This document shows positions 37,801-52,800 of a stretch of 64,000 nt of DNA, in pieces. The stretch spans positions 3,199,966 to 3,263,965 of the forward strand of contig NZ_KZ454943.1 of NCBI RefSeq assembly GCF_002797395.1, written 5' to 3'. The notes under the pieces were generated by a model. The model had not been told where the DNA came from, did not search any database, and saw only the letters and a program-made list of their open reading frames with translations. The DNA comes from Bacillus solitudinis. Its GTDB lineage: Bacteria > Bacillota > Bacilli > Bacillales > Bacillaceae_D. Each line of letters opens with the position of its first letter. The first letter of the stretch is position 1. The position numbers and the translations under genes are program-made.

Positions 37801-40800
37801 TATGTAAATACTGCATCGAAATTAATTTCCCTTGCAATTCCACAACACTTTCACCGCGGTCCTCTTTTTGTAGAAGGGACTGTTCAGCATGCGATTCTAA
37901 AGGAAACGCCATGACAATCAAAAAGAACGCAATTAGAAAAAAAGTTTTCATTCACAACACACTCCTTTTTAATTATTAAACCATAAAAAAAGGCATATTT
38001 AGGAGATTTAATATAAATTGAGAATATGATCCTAAATTATGAATCTTTATGTAATTTTTAAGACAATTAAAGGTACTTTTCGCATAAACCTTTTATCTGA
38101 CTTTGATAGATAAAAGCTAGTTGACAATGAATCTACTATACCCAAACAAACTATCAGCATTTTATTAGATAAGCCAAATCCTTAAATACATGTATTAGAC
38201 GAATGTTTTTATTAGGTAAGGGAGGAATATTCGTAAATAGATTGAATGTGTATAGTATCTTTAAAGTGATTTCTTAGCGAAGTAATTCATAATGAAGAGG
38301 TGGATTATGATATTAGTGAGTTCCTGTTTAGCAGGGTTAGAGGTAAGGTATGATAGTACGAGTAGTTTAAATAATAGTGTTCGAAAATTGGTTGAAGAAA
38401 ATAAAGCAGTAACTATCTGTCCTGAATTGCTTGGTGGGTTTTTAACCCCAAGGGAACCTGCAGAAATAGTAGGTGGCGGCGGCAGAGATGTTTTGGATGG
38501 GAAGGCTAAAGTGATAGAAAAGACGGGGGAAGATGTTACGGAGCTTTACATAAAAGGAGCATATGAAACATTAAAAAAAGCAAAAGAGATAAACGCGAAA
38601 ATAGTTATACTCAAGGAGAATAGTCCATCCTGTGGCAGGTCAATGATTTATAATGGTGAATTTATGAGTAAGAAAATCGTTGGAAATGGGGTTACTTCTG
38701 CGTTACTTAAAAGAAATGGGTTACACGTAATTTCAGAAGAGCAATTTACAAAATTACAATAGAAGTTCTAGTTCAACGAATGCAGAAATTTCAATTTCAG
38801 GGAGGAATTAAATGTCTGAACGTACTGTAGGTATATTACTTTTTAACGAGGTAGAAGTATTAGATTTTGCAGGACCATTTGAAGTTTTTTCTTTAGCAAC
38901 TTTACCTAAATCAAATGTTAAACTCTTTAATGTGAAAACTATCTCTGAAGATGGAGAGATGGTTTCAGCTAGGAATGGTTTAAAGGTTAAACCGGATTTT
39001 CATTTCTCTAATCATCCTAAATTAGATATTGTGATAATTCCAGGGGGAGAGGGTGCTGAAAAGACTGAAATTAACAATTCAAATGTAATTAGGTGGATAG
39101 CAAAACAATATATAAAAGTAGAATTTATGACTTCTGTCTGCACAGGGGCACTGTTACTCGCTAAAGCGGGTATTCTCGATGGTCGAAAAGCAACAACACA
39201 TTGGCTGGACATTGAAAGGTTAGAGCGAGAATTTCCCTCAGTATCTGTACAACGAGATGTTAAATTTGTTGATGAAGATTCAATTATAACTTCTGGAGGG
39301 ATTTCAGCAGGAATTAATATGTCCTTTCATTTGATTTCTAGGCTTCATGGTAAGGAAGTTTCAATGGAGACAGCAAAAAGGATGGAATTTGAAATTGACT
39401 TATAATTACCTCTTTACATAGAACTACCCAATTAGATGCAGAATCGAAGCAGTGCTGCGTGTAAATAGAATATATCTCATTAAAAAAACCCAAATAACAA
39501 GGGATTAATACATTGAAGAATGCGAGATCATCACTGATACTGTGCAGCTTATTTATCAGATAATTAGAGGGTTGTCACTTATTTTTCCGAGAGTGACGTT
39601 TTTTCGTGTAAAATATTAGTATTCATATCCTCATTTTAACATTAGTAGGTTTTTCCTCATTTGGTGTCCTTTCTACTATATGAAAAGTTAGTAATAGTTA
39701 ATATATAAAAATGAATATAGTATACAATATAAAAGTATAGTTTTCTATACAGTGAGAGGAAGCAATAAATAGAATGAAAAATAACACAGACAATCGGATT
39801 CGCGAATATCGAAAAAGGTTTAAGTACACTCAAGAGAAACTTGCAAAGAAAGTGGGGGTTACAAGATTAACAATCATTTCTCTTGAAAAAAAAAGATATG
39901 AACCAGCCGTAGGATTGGCGATAAAAATAGCGAAGGCTTTTGAATGTACAGTAGAAGACCTCTTTATAGTGGGGGAGTAAGATTAGCTAGAATGGGGAGG
40001 GTCATTAGGTCAAGACGACCTAATGACCCTCCCCATTAGAAAACTATATTTTAAATTGTTTAACTGAATTTGAAAGATCTTCGGCCATTTTTGCCAGTGT
40101 TTCGCTAAACGCCATAATTTCTTGTGTAGAGGCATTTTGCTCTTCAACCGAAGCAGCAACATTTTGTGAGTAATCAGCATTCTGTTCTGAGATATTGTTC
40201 ATATCATTCATCGAATATTTTAATTTAGTCATTTCTTCGTTAATTTTTTCGACTGAGTCTATTACTTCCACTGTTCGCTTTGAGACTTCATCAACAGATA
40301 TTGAAATTTCTTTAAAGGAAGAACCCGCTTGATCGGCCAAATATTTTCCTTCCCTTACTGTTTTTTCTCCAGTAGTCATTGAATTAACGGCTGTTTCGGT
40401 TTTTCCCTGTATTTCTTTTACAAGCTGTTGAATTTGTGAAGCAGATGTATTAGATTGTTCTGCTAATTTCCGTACTTCCTCTGCCACTACAGCAAAACCT
40501 TTACCTTGCTCTCCGGCACGTGAGGCCTCAATTGCCGCGTTTAAGGCAAGTAAATTTGTTTGATCTGATATACCAGTGATTAATGAGATGATTTTACCAA
40601 TTTCGCGAGATTTTGTATTGAGATCATTAATGATGCTACTTATGTCTTGTGTACTATCAGTGATTTCGTTCATTTGATTAATAAGCTGACTAATAATATT
40701 TTCTCCTTTATCCGAGGACATTGATGCTTGTTTGGAAGCTTCGGAAACTATATTTGCACGTTGAGAAATAACTTGAGTATCATCTGAAATTCTGTTTACA

Positions 40801-43800
40801 ACATCAACAGAGTTTTTGAAGTTGTCTGACTGTTTTTCGGTGCCAGTTGCTACCTCTTGAATTGCATGTGTTATTTGTTCAATTGTTTTACTGTTTTCTT
40901 CAGCACCACTATTTAATTCCTCTGATGTAGTGGCCACTTGTTGCGCTGAAGAGGAAACTTTCCCCATAATATCTCTTAAAGTAGAAGTCATTGAATTGAA
41001 ATTCTCCGTAAGTTTGCCTACCTCATCGCTTGTTGTAATTACTAATGGTTTGATTTGTAAATTACCACTTGTGACTTCGTTTACTTGAGTGGAGAGTTTA
41101 AGGATTGGATCTACTAATCTTTTTGCAAATAATAAGGTTGCACTAATACCAATAACAAGGGAGATTCCTAAAATTATAAGAAGCTCTGTAAAGATTTGGT
41201 TTGCTTTCGCATTAAAATCTTGCATATATGTTCCATAGCTTAGAACCCAACCCCAATAGGGATCGACCTCTGCATATGTGACCTTGAGTGCGATTTTATC
41301 AGGATTAGAAGGGAGTGGCCATTTATAGTAGGAGTAGCCATTGCCATTAAGCGCAGCCTCTACAATTTCCTTACCAACTTTAATGCCATTTGGATCTTCG
41401 GACTCCCAAATGTTATTACCCTCAGAGGATGGATGAGCAAGTAATAGTCCATTTTCATCAATAACAAAGGGATATCCATTTTCACCAATCTTGATGTCTG
41501 GATTAATAGGGCGTGTACCGTCGGCTGCTTTTTTTCCAAGTATTTGAGTTTTAACTTTTTCTTGTGCCTCTTCCAAGGTAAGAACATTACTTTGTACTAG
41601 TACATCTAAAGACTCAATTAATTCTATGGTCATTCGAACATTCGTTTTTAACTCATTTTTCCCAGATTCGTCTAATGCATTTTTAGATGAATGATAATTT
41701 AAAATCCCAATGACGATTAGTGGTATCGTTAGTAAAAGTAAAGAAAAAATCGTAAGCTTTGTTTTAAGTGTGAGTTTCATTAAAATCCCCTTTTTTGTAT
41801 TTTAATATAGAAGAAAGCGCTTTCTTAATGGTAGTTTAACATTAGAATAACTTAATTAATACTATTATTTTGTTTATTAAGATAGTTATTTTTCTTGTAG
41901 TGAAATAATAAATTATTTTAGCGAAGATCATGTCGGGTATTCTCAAAAACGCTTGAATAAGGAGATTATAACAGATGATAAACCTAGATTTAGGGTTTGA
42001 AAATATTTCTATAACTTTTATGTCATTTGTACTATATTAGAAGTTTTGTATGTTTTTCCTTAAACATTGTCCTTATGTTTCCGAAGCCCCCTAAAGTCAA
42101 TTTGTTATGACCTTCTAAGACAGAAAATTGATACGTTATCTTCCTTAAGAGAAAGTTCTACCTATTAAACTCGGATAGTAACAAAGCAACCCGTGCAATC
42201 ACGATTAGTGTTGTTGCACAATGGGTAGGTGATATAGGTGTTGATAAAATAAAAATATGTGGAGGTAATTTAATATGAAACATCTTATTGTTTATGCTCA
42301 CCCACACCCCGAAAGTTTAAATCACGCTATCCTGGATACTACGGTACACACATTAAAGAAAATCGGTCACGAAGTTGTTGTACGTGATTTGTATGCTCTT
42401 GATTTTCAACCTGTATTAAAACCAGAAGACACGGCATCTATGAAAGCAGGACAAACTCCAAAGGATATTGAAAAGGAACAAGAATTTATTAATGGAGCAG
42501 ATGTTATTACATTTATTTACCCTATTTGGTGGACTGGTCTCCCTGCAATTCTTAAAGGATATGTAGATCGAGTATTCGCATACGGCTATGCTTATGCTAT
42601 TGGTAAAGAAGGTATAATTAAGCTATTGAAAGGTAAAAAAGGTTTTACTATCAATACACACGGTACACCTAAAGATGTATACGATGAGAATGGCATGACA
42701 GCAGGTCTGAAAGTCACGTCCGACATTGGGATATTTGAGTTCACTGGCATTGAACCTGTTGACCATTTACTATTTGGAAGCATCGGTTCCCTTGATGAAC
42801 AAGCCTACAAAGGTATGTTAAAGGAAGTTAGGGATACAATTGCTTTACATTTTTCCAAATAAGGCACTAAAACAGCCAAATTAAATTAGTTAAGCGAAGG
42901 CTACCTCGATGTTATGGGTGTAGCCTTCGCTATTTTCAGATAATTGTTGAATTAATTTTAAACCACATAAAAAACGATTCATCACCAACCTAATCGAGTG
43001 GGATGAATCGCCCTCAGTACTTTAGTTAATGCAGCTACTACTATAAAGGGTTTCTTATATTATTATCCTAAATTTATAGTATTTAGACTAATCATCCGAC
43101 CGAGTGTAAAATTGATCTGAATATAATAAAAAAGGTTCTTTACCCTAAAGTGTGTCCCATTATGTAGCATCGATTCCTTGGTTCTGTTTTTCATAGTTTA
43201 CAGTAGAGAAATAATGATACCGATAACTACAATTGCTCCGATGATCATTAAAATAGTTCTTAGCATGATTTAGTATCCTCCCTTTCGTCCGGTCTAATAA
43301 ACGATTCCCAGAATGAATAACTTGTAAACAAGTTAGTATAGAAAAATTAACATTTAAGAATATAGTGAAACCATGAATCGTAGGGAGAGTATGGTAACAC
43401 TATAATAGAGTTAAGAAAAAAAGCATTGTAACAGGATTTCACCTTCTTCATTATATAAAGGGACATTACCGGGAAAACAGTAATGCTTTTTTCTTGTTTA
43501 GTAAGCACAGTGGGTAATTATAAGACTTTCATGAATAATTAAGTTTCTACTGGCTATTTTCTCATCAAACTTTGATGGAGACAGTAAGAACAAGGGAAAT
43601 GAGTTCAAGTGTTTACAATTTAGCTTGTGAGGAATATATAAGAAAACTGGAGAAGTTTTTAGGACATATTCTAAATAATGAGTAAACAGCTTGTGGGCTC
43701 ATTACTAATCTTTATATTTTTTATACGATCTTAAAGGACTAAAGGATAGTAAAAAATTGGACGGCGCAATCGCAGTTTCATTCTGGAGGTGAGCCATATG

Positions 43801-46800
43801 TCTATAACACTCGTTATTATTCTATTATGTATCGGCTATTTTATCTTTACGATTGATAAAAAACAAGAATTTTTTCCTGTACCGATCATCCTTCTTCTAA
43901 TCGGAATCGTATTATCTTTTATTCCTTATTTTTCCGATGTCGAGGTAACAGAACATATGATATATAATGTTTTTTTACCAGGTTTATTATTTATAGCAGC
44001 CTATCAATTTTCTACAAAAGCATTACGGAAAATTGGAGGAATCATCGGTTTACTCAGTACGGTTGGGGTAGTTACGACCGCAGTCCTTCTAGGGCTATTG
44101 ATTTATTATATAGGAGGGTTGTTTTTACCTGTTTCCTTTATCGGGGCATTGGTGGTAGCTGCCATCCTCGTCCCAAATGACCCTGTTTCAGTTACTTCAA
44201 TACTGAAACAAACAGTACATGATCAAAGCATTGTCGATATCGTGGAAGGTGAGTCGATGTTTAATGATGCGTCAAGTGTTGTGTTATTTGGTGTGCTATC
44301 GGGCATGTACATAAATGAAAATGCATTTAATTTATGGTCTATTTTAGGGGAATTTGCGTACGTCTCTATTGGCGGTACGGGGCTTGGGATTATAGCAGGC
44401 TGGATACTAAGCAAAGCTGTTCACATTACACATCATCGTGAATATCAAATAATGCTTAGTATCGTGATTGCTTATGGAGTTTTTCAGCTTGCTGAAGCTT
44501 TCGGTTTTTCCGGTGTATTGGCGACTGTCGCTGCTGGGATCGTGCTGTCATGGGAATTTACCCATATGAACAAAGAGGATCATTACTATGAAGCCTTGTC
44601 TGGCTTTTGGGGAGTGGTCGAGCCCACACTGCTATCGCTCTTGTTTTTACTAATAGGAATTCGAGCTCCAGAATATTTGTCGTCTGCCCCCTGGGGTCTC
44701 GCTATGGGAATATTTGTACTCTCTATTCTTATTCGCTTCCTTGTGATAACCGCCACGATGAATTTATTTAACGAATGGCGAAAAATGATGGACTGGAAAA
44801 AAGCTTCCCTAATTTCCTGGGCGGGTATCCGAGGTACAATGTCCGTGTTTTTATTGTTAAGTTTGGATGCCATGGCGACAGACAATACAAACACAATACT
44901 TTCGCTCGCGTTTTCTGTTGTGTTTATTTCTCTTGTCTTGCAAAGCCTTGGAATTTACCCACTTTTGAAGTGGTTGGAGCACGAATAATGGCTTTGTAGT
45001 TAACTTGAAGAGTATCTTTCATTATTTGAGTATTAGTTGTAAAATAAAGATGAACTGGAAAATTGTAGCTAGGGCTCCGCTATTTAGTTAGGTCCGTGAC
45101 CAAGGGCTACATCTTTTACGATATGTAAAAGGCACCTATTGACATAAAAGGTCCGAGGGGAAAGGTTCAGCGTATTTGTTATACGTTGAAATCTTTCTCT
45201 TCGGACTTTTTTATTACTTTTAAGGAGGTTTAGTTTATCACATGAAAAGAATTGATGATGTGAAAGCTGGGGTTGCAGTTATTATTTTTAATGAGGAGTA
45301 TCAAGTTTTATTACAAAAAAGGACCGATGTAGGACTGTGGGGTATCCCTTCAGGCCATATCGAAATAGGGGAAACCGTCTCTGAAGCTGCTATCAGAGAA
45401 GTAAAAGAAGAAACCAATTTAGAAATAAGAATTAAAAAGCTTATTGGTGTATACTCTGACCCTAATTCTCAGGTCTTTGTTTACCCAAAAGGGAAAGTAA
45501 TCCACTTTATAACAACTTGCTTTCTTGCTGAAATTACTGGTGGGGAACTGAAATGTAATTCTTCTGAGTCACAGGAAATTAAGTTTTTTGAGCAGCAGAA
45601 GTTACCTCAAGACTTATTGGAAATGCATCCCAGGTGGTTAAAGGATGCCCTTGCTAATAACGAATTGGCGTTTATTAGGTAATGAAATTATTATAAAAAG
45701 TAACCTGTGGTAGAACGATTTCGATTTGTTTTAGAAAGTTTGAATAAAGTAATTGATTTAAATTAAATAAAAGGTAAAATATCCCTACTGATATGGAAAG
45801 GGGTGAGAATATGCAGTTCACAAATTTAATGAAGTTAACCTTGGGAATTGAATTATTGTCTCTCACTCATACGGTATAAATCAGTAGGAAAAAATGATTT
45901 AACATTATGTTTAGATCAAGGTAATAAGCATGAGCTTTTTTTACTCTGAATTAAACATTTGAACCACAGGGTTATTTTATATAACTCTGTGGTTTTTTGT
46001 CTGATTTTAACCAAATGAGCTCCATAATTTAATTTCCAATTGGTGCTTCTAACTTTTTTACAAGAGAAAATGCCTATGTGAAAAAGTTACCTATTTCAGG
46101 AAGGAGAAAATTTAAAAAGAGAATGCTAGATGGTGGAAAAACAAAGGAGCACTAGAGACTGAGTCAATAATCCAGCGGCGATTTGATTGTTATTAAAAAC
46201 AGTTACTAGAACTTAAGAAGTTAAAAGTAAAAAAAAGACAATTCAATCAAAAATTAAATAAAAAACGAGGCGAAGTTTATGATGAAACTCAGTACGATGA
46301 AAAAAGTATTTGAAACGGTTGATAGTAAATGGAAAAGCCAGTTAGCAGATCTAATTTTAGAAAAATGGGGATATGATAAAGGTTCAGTATTTTGTTTGCG
46401 AGCAAGTGCAAATTTTATTTTTATTTTTCAGAAAGAGGGAAAAAGATACTATTTAAGATTTAATGATTCGTGTGAAAGAGGTTCAAATTGGGCGGAAGGA
46501 TTAAGTGTTACGGAAGAGAACTTCGGTTTGATTCATTATGATTTTGAACTTGATAATGTCCTTATTGAAAACTAGCAGATGGGAATGCTTGACTTTGATG
46601 ATTGTGCTAGCCATTGGTATGTAGCGGATATTGTTTATGCACTAAGAGAGGTAGGAGAATTTAATATTGAATCTCCTATTATAAAAAAATTCATCGAAGG
46701 GTATAGAAGTGAAACTAATTTAGATTTAAACATACTTGAAAAAGCGTGGGGATTCGAGAGGTTGCACAAATTAGTTTCCTTTGCAATATTGATAAGAAGT

Positions 46801-49800
46801 GTTGACATTGAAGAATCGACCGAATATCCCGATTGGCTCATCGATCTCCGAATTAAACTTTGCGGTATTATCGATGGCTATCGTTTTTCATTTGAAATGG
46901 TTGATAAATAAATCTAAAAAATTATGGCATGCTTCGATTGAGATAATGGTAAATATAAATACAGTAGGAGAGTACGTTGTCAAATACTGTATTTGTTGTT
47001 TGTTAATTGTATCTGGGTCATTATTAATATTAAAGCCTACAGTCAATGGGAGACAATAAATCCTTGCACAATTTTATTGACATTTTAATCCAACTTGTTA
47101 TAATTTAATTAATTAAGTAATTACTTAATTAATTCCGTAAAGGAGGTAAGTATTGATTGCCAATAAATGAATTATTTAAAGCTTTGTCCGATGAGAACAG
47201 AAGGAAGATATTAGACTTATTACGAAACGGAGATTTAACAGCTGGGGATATTGCTAAACATTTTGAAATGAGTAAACCTGGGGTATCACAGCATTTATCA
47301 ATCTTAAAAAATGCTGATTTAGTGTATTCACTAAAAAAAGGGCAGTATGTTTACTATTCTTTAAATTCAACGGTTTTCCAGGATGTTTTACAGTGGGTTG
47401 TTCAATTTAGTTCCAAGGGGGAGAAATCGTGATAAAAAAAAGTTGCATGATTTTTTTAATTTTTTTAGCTTTTGGCGTGAGTCTTTATACCTCAAATATT
47501 ACTATTGAAGAAGGAATGTATGGTTCAAGTGAGGTACTTTTATTTAGTATCCCATTTACAATGGTTCTCGTAATTAGCAACCTTTTCATCCTTCCAAAAA
47601 TGACTAAACTGCAAGGCTTTTACGATCGCTTTAAAAATGGACTTGAAAACATTTATTTAGCACTTACCACTATCTTATTTGTACTTCATTGTGGGTTACT
47701 TCTTCAAACTAAAGGGATAGAGGTTAACTTGCTACTACTTATACCAATTAGCGTTGGAATTGTACTTATTACCACAGCCAACACACTGCCGAGATTTCAA
47801 TATGAATTAAATCAAAACGCGTCACAGTTAGGTAAGTCAACTAACCAAGTGTGGAATGCGGTGATCCGACCCTTTTCTCTCCCATTATTTATAGGTGGTA
47901 TAGTAATGTTATTTTGCGTATTTTTGCCAGGGGTGCTAATGCTTATTGTTTTCTTTACCATCCTTGCTTGTACATTATTTGTATCCATATTATGTTCTTA
48001 TAAAGCGTATAAAAATACAGCAAATTAGAATGGTATAAGGGAGATTTAATTATGATAATTGTAGATTCCAAGGAATATATTAAAATGACAACGCAACACG
48101 ATCATGCAATCTTTGCAGGGGAAATGGCCAAGTACTTTTCGGAGAATTTATTTATGGAAGAACAATATAAAGAGTCCGTTTTAATAGCGATAAGGGAGCA
48201 TGATAGGGCGTGGATTGGTTTAGATGATATTCCAATATGGAATGATCAGAAAAATGTCCCCTTTTCTTTTATGGATTATCCTCTATATCCAAAGATAGTT
48301 ATGTACACCAAAGGAATCAATGAAGTTGAAAAGATAAATAAATATGCAGCTTTAATTTGTAGTATTCACTATACGTCTTTTGGACACCTTCGAGATTCAA
48401 AGCACCAGGCTTGTATAAATTATATACAGCATGAAAGAAAGAGACAAAAAAGATTAATGGATGATTTACATTATCCAAATGAAGAGATAATTCAAAGACA
48501 TTTTAAGTTATTGCAATTATGTGATGAACTTTCCCTTTACGTATGTCTAAATGAGGAAGGTTCAAAAAAACGAGAAGAACATCCTTGGTATATAGATGGG
48601 TTTGAAACACTGATAGATAATCAGAAATTTACGGCACAATGGTTAAGCCAAACTGAAATAAAGATAGACCCTTTCCCTTTTACGGATAATTTCAAGGCTA
48701 CGTTGAAATGTAAGGATGTCTCAAAGGATTTAAGGGAGCAAATAGGGATACACTCAGCTTATAATCAAACTAGTCATACAATTAGGGAGTATAAATTTGT
48801 GAGGAGATAATATCTTTCTTATTTTAGTCTCAAGAAATGGTTATATAGAATAACGACATTAACCCTAATGAGAAATGTCTTATTTTTCGTTTAGACCATA
48901 TTGTTGAAGATTCTAATAAGACGATTTGGATATTTTTAGAATAGTGATAAGAAATTAAAGTTTGAAACTTTAAATAATCTCTAACCGTTTAAGTAAAGGA
49001 GGCGATAACTATGAAATCTATATCTTTAGCATTAGCGTTATTCTCAATTTCGTTGCTAGTTGGTTGTTCAAATAATCGAGATGAGAATGAAAGTATAAAA
49101 GAACTTGCTTGGGGATTTATTGAGCAAAAAGGTTGGGATGCTACCACTAAAGGAGATTGGAAAGGTGCGATAGTCACTGATAGCATTGCTGATGAGCGCT
49201 ATGAGCTATTTGATAACAGATATGAAGGGAAACAGGTGATATCTGTTTCCTTTGAAGATAAAAAGAATGTTGAAGTTAGTACACCAGTCATACTTGTTGA
49301 CTCGGATACAAATATGCCAGGTGAATAGATATGTCTGCAAAACAGTAGCCATTTTCTGATGATATCACGCTAATCAATATACTTCAGAGATCATAGGGAA
49401 TAACTAATACAGAAAGGGATGAATATTTAAAGACAAATGGGTTCTGGAAGTGGTTTTGAGAAAGATGAAGCAACTATCATTATAATATTATCCAAAATAA
49501 GAGACCTCAATAACAACTCTACTTACATTCCGTATTCGAATAAAGGCGTGGAGCGGTGGGGCTCCCATCGGTTAGTTAGGAATTATGTTAATTTAAAAAA
49601 GAATGAATTTAAAAAGAGGAAATCTCAATAGATAAGTATTCGGTAAATGGGGAGGAACTTTATAGAATCCCCTTATAAGGTAGCTGAAATCTGAGGAACA
49701 GTGATAGTAGTACGTTATATCGATAGTAAAGATTATGAAAAAAAGCCCTTTTTTGAGAGCTTTTTTACTTACTAATAAGTCTATTCAAGTAAGTCATTAT

Positions 49801-52800
49801 AGCTAATTTTTCTTTGCAGATTTCTTATATTGAAGCCCTATTATATACTTTAGTGCAGCATTAGCATCGCTGAAAGTAAGTATATTACTTAATTCTCGAA
49901 TATTCATTGCTAGTTTTGGTTTTATCCCAACAATAATGCATTCTACACCAATCAATTTTAAAGAATCATATAACTTTTGAAGGTTTTGTCTAACACTATC
50001 ATCAAAACTATTAATTCCTATTAGACTTATCACGACATATTCTATGCCCTTTGTGACACACTCTTCTAAAACAGTGGCTATTACAGTCTCTCCACGCTGC
50101 AAGTCTAATTCACCTACAAGGGTTAAGGCAATCGTCTTATCCCATATTTTTAGTATAGGAACAGATAAATCTTGGATTAATTTCTCTTTTTTCTTTTCTT
50201 CTTCGGCTTGGGTGGTTACATCCATTAGCATAACCATATAACCTTCAATTTGTTCGGGATTTTCATTGCCCTTAATAGGGGTTACGACGATATCGGCATC
50301 AAACTTGCCTTGAATATTAATTCTAGCTCTATGTCCATCCTCAAGCTCGGCCATAACACGTCTTTGATAGTTAGGTTTTTTATGGAAAAAGTCCATTTTT
50401 AATCCTATCAAGTCATCTGCATTTTTAAGCCCATATAATGGAGCAATGGCCGATAAGGACTTGGTTGCTTTCGAATTCATCCATGTAATATTATAGTCTC
50501 TATCGGAAATAATAATATTTTCTCCTATACTATTCAAAGCATCAGTTCCCGATATATTAATTGGTATTTGTCGATTCATGAACTTGTCCACCTTGTGATA
50601 GAATTTAAATAATTATATAACAGGGGAATATACTTTACAAGAAAGTTAAGCTCAGTCAAGTACTATTAATCTATTTTAAGTCAATTGATAAAACAACATA
50701 TTAGTTCTCGGTTCAGCAACATATATTATGAATGTATTTCATTGCCGCTCCTGTTCTGAATTGTATTTGTTGTTCTTGGTGTCATTTGGGTTGTTCTTGA
50801 AGAAATATAATAGGTATTAGGGTGTAATGGGTTAACATGATTAAGAACACCTTAATCAATTACATAGTATATTGCTTGAATTATCATATTTTCTTACTCT
50901 TACTTTATTTCAAAATACCTGTTGAAAGAGAAACTAATTTTTAGGTTATGTTTTATAAACCCACGCTTCGTATTAATGGGCACTATTACTACATTGAATG
51001 AATGTGAAGTTTTAAGTAATTGTCATGAGGGTATCTGTATACAAAGTGAAGATGAAGAGAAAGAGAAAGGGAGAATTGGAATGTTAGCCAAAGTAAAAAA
51101 GCTTCTGACAAAAGAAGATATGACCGATCCAAACGTAGTCCCTAATTGGGTAATAAATGAATACAAGACCTTTCATCGAACCGTCACTAATAAGACCTTT
51201 CCTTGCTATTTTGGCATGAATGCGGAGAATAAGGGTGAGTTGCGCTATGCCTATATCACCCAGAACGATTGTTCAAATCTGCCGCAGGCACTCGAAGATT
51301 TCCTAACGTTGTTTAGGGAACCGCCGTATATTCGTCATGGCCTTTTTGTTTTTGTTGAACCCGAAAAAGAAGAAGGAGATATTGAACACTACCGTAAAAG
51401 GTTTTGGGACATCTTGCAAAATTTGCATGAAAATGATCCAAAGAAATGGCCAGAGGGGAAGCCGAAGAATCCTGAGCATTATTTATGGGACTTTCATTTC
51501 GCAGGAGAACCAATCTTTATCTTTGGAAATGCCCCCGCCTACAAACAACGAAAAACCCGTGATCTCGGGAATAGCCTAGTCCTTGGCTTCCAACCCCGGA
51601 AGATTTTTGAGGGGCTTGAAGGAACCGAGAAAGGAGGAATTATGTCACGTGAAAAGGTCAGAGAACGGGTTGAAAAGTGGGACAATCTCCCGAAGCATCC
51701 TGATATTTCACATTTTGGAGATCCAGAACACAATGAATGGAAACAATTCTTTATTGGTGATGACAGTGAGCCAATTCAGGGAAAATGTCCCTTCCAACAT
51801 AAAGACAGCTAAAAAACGCCATTTTATCATTACAATCTTTTTGTACTCAAACCCACTATAGATTCAATCCTATTTCGAAGACAAGATTGTCATCCACTCC
51901 GAATCTCCCGATAAGGTTGGCAATCTTTTTTTGTTTTCTGGCAAGATCGCTTCCTTATCATACTTACCGCTTTTCGATTACTGCTGAAGGATAGCATATC
52001 GTGAATCTGGTACTCCTGCACGATTATTCGCCCCACATTAACAATGAGAAAGAAATAGAACATGCGATTGAATTTTTAAAGAAAAAATTAAGAAGTCAGG
52101 AAACAGTCAAGAAAATAATGAGGTGTACCTAACATTTTCTTCAACAAACGGCGCAGCATTACCTTAAAACGAGTAAGGAAATAGTTCAGTTGTGTTGTAA
52201 GATTTTTACATAGTAAAGGGATAGCAGGGAGATGATAATGGTATAAATCATAGAGTGTATGAAAAGGAGAAATATGTATATGAACCAATACATAAATATT
52301 GGTACTAATATAGAAACTTTTATTCTTTTAGCTGTTTTTGTTGTGGGGGTAGTTGGGCTAATATATTTTTTAAGATTAGACTGGAAACGTTTTGGGCTAT
52401 TGTTTTTAATAAGTGCCCTTGTCGGTAATATCATTTGTTTATTATTCGTGAAATTGGGTTTTTACTCATATCCTTATCGACTTTTTCCGAGATTGTCCAC
52501 AATGCCTATTACGGCGGTAACTACTTCCTTTCCATTGCTTGTTTTAATCGGGGTGAGATACAGTCCTAAAATTTGGGCTTGGAAAATCCCCTTTTATTGG
52601 GTGATTATCCATATAGGGATGTTTTTTGAGACACTCGTGTTAAAAAATACACGTATTATTGAATACAATTTTAAATGGGACTTTTGGGACTCATATACAT
52701 GGTGGTGGATTTATTTACTATTATTTGAATGGTTAGGAGGTAAAATCGTTCCTGACCACTTACGTAAACCACTTAATATTCAACATCTTCATTACGGAAA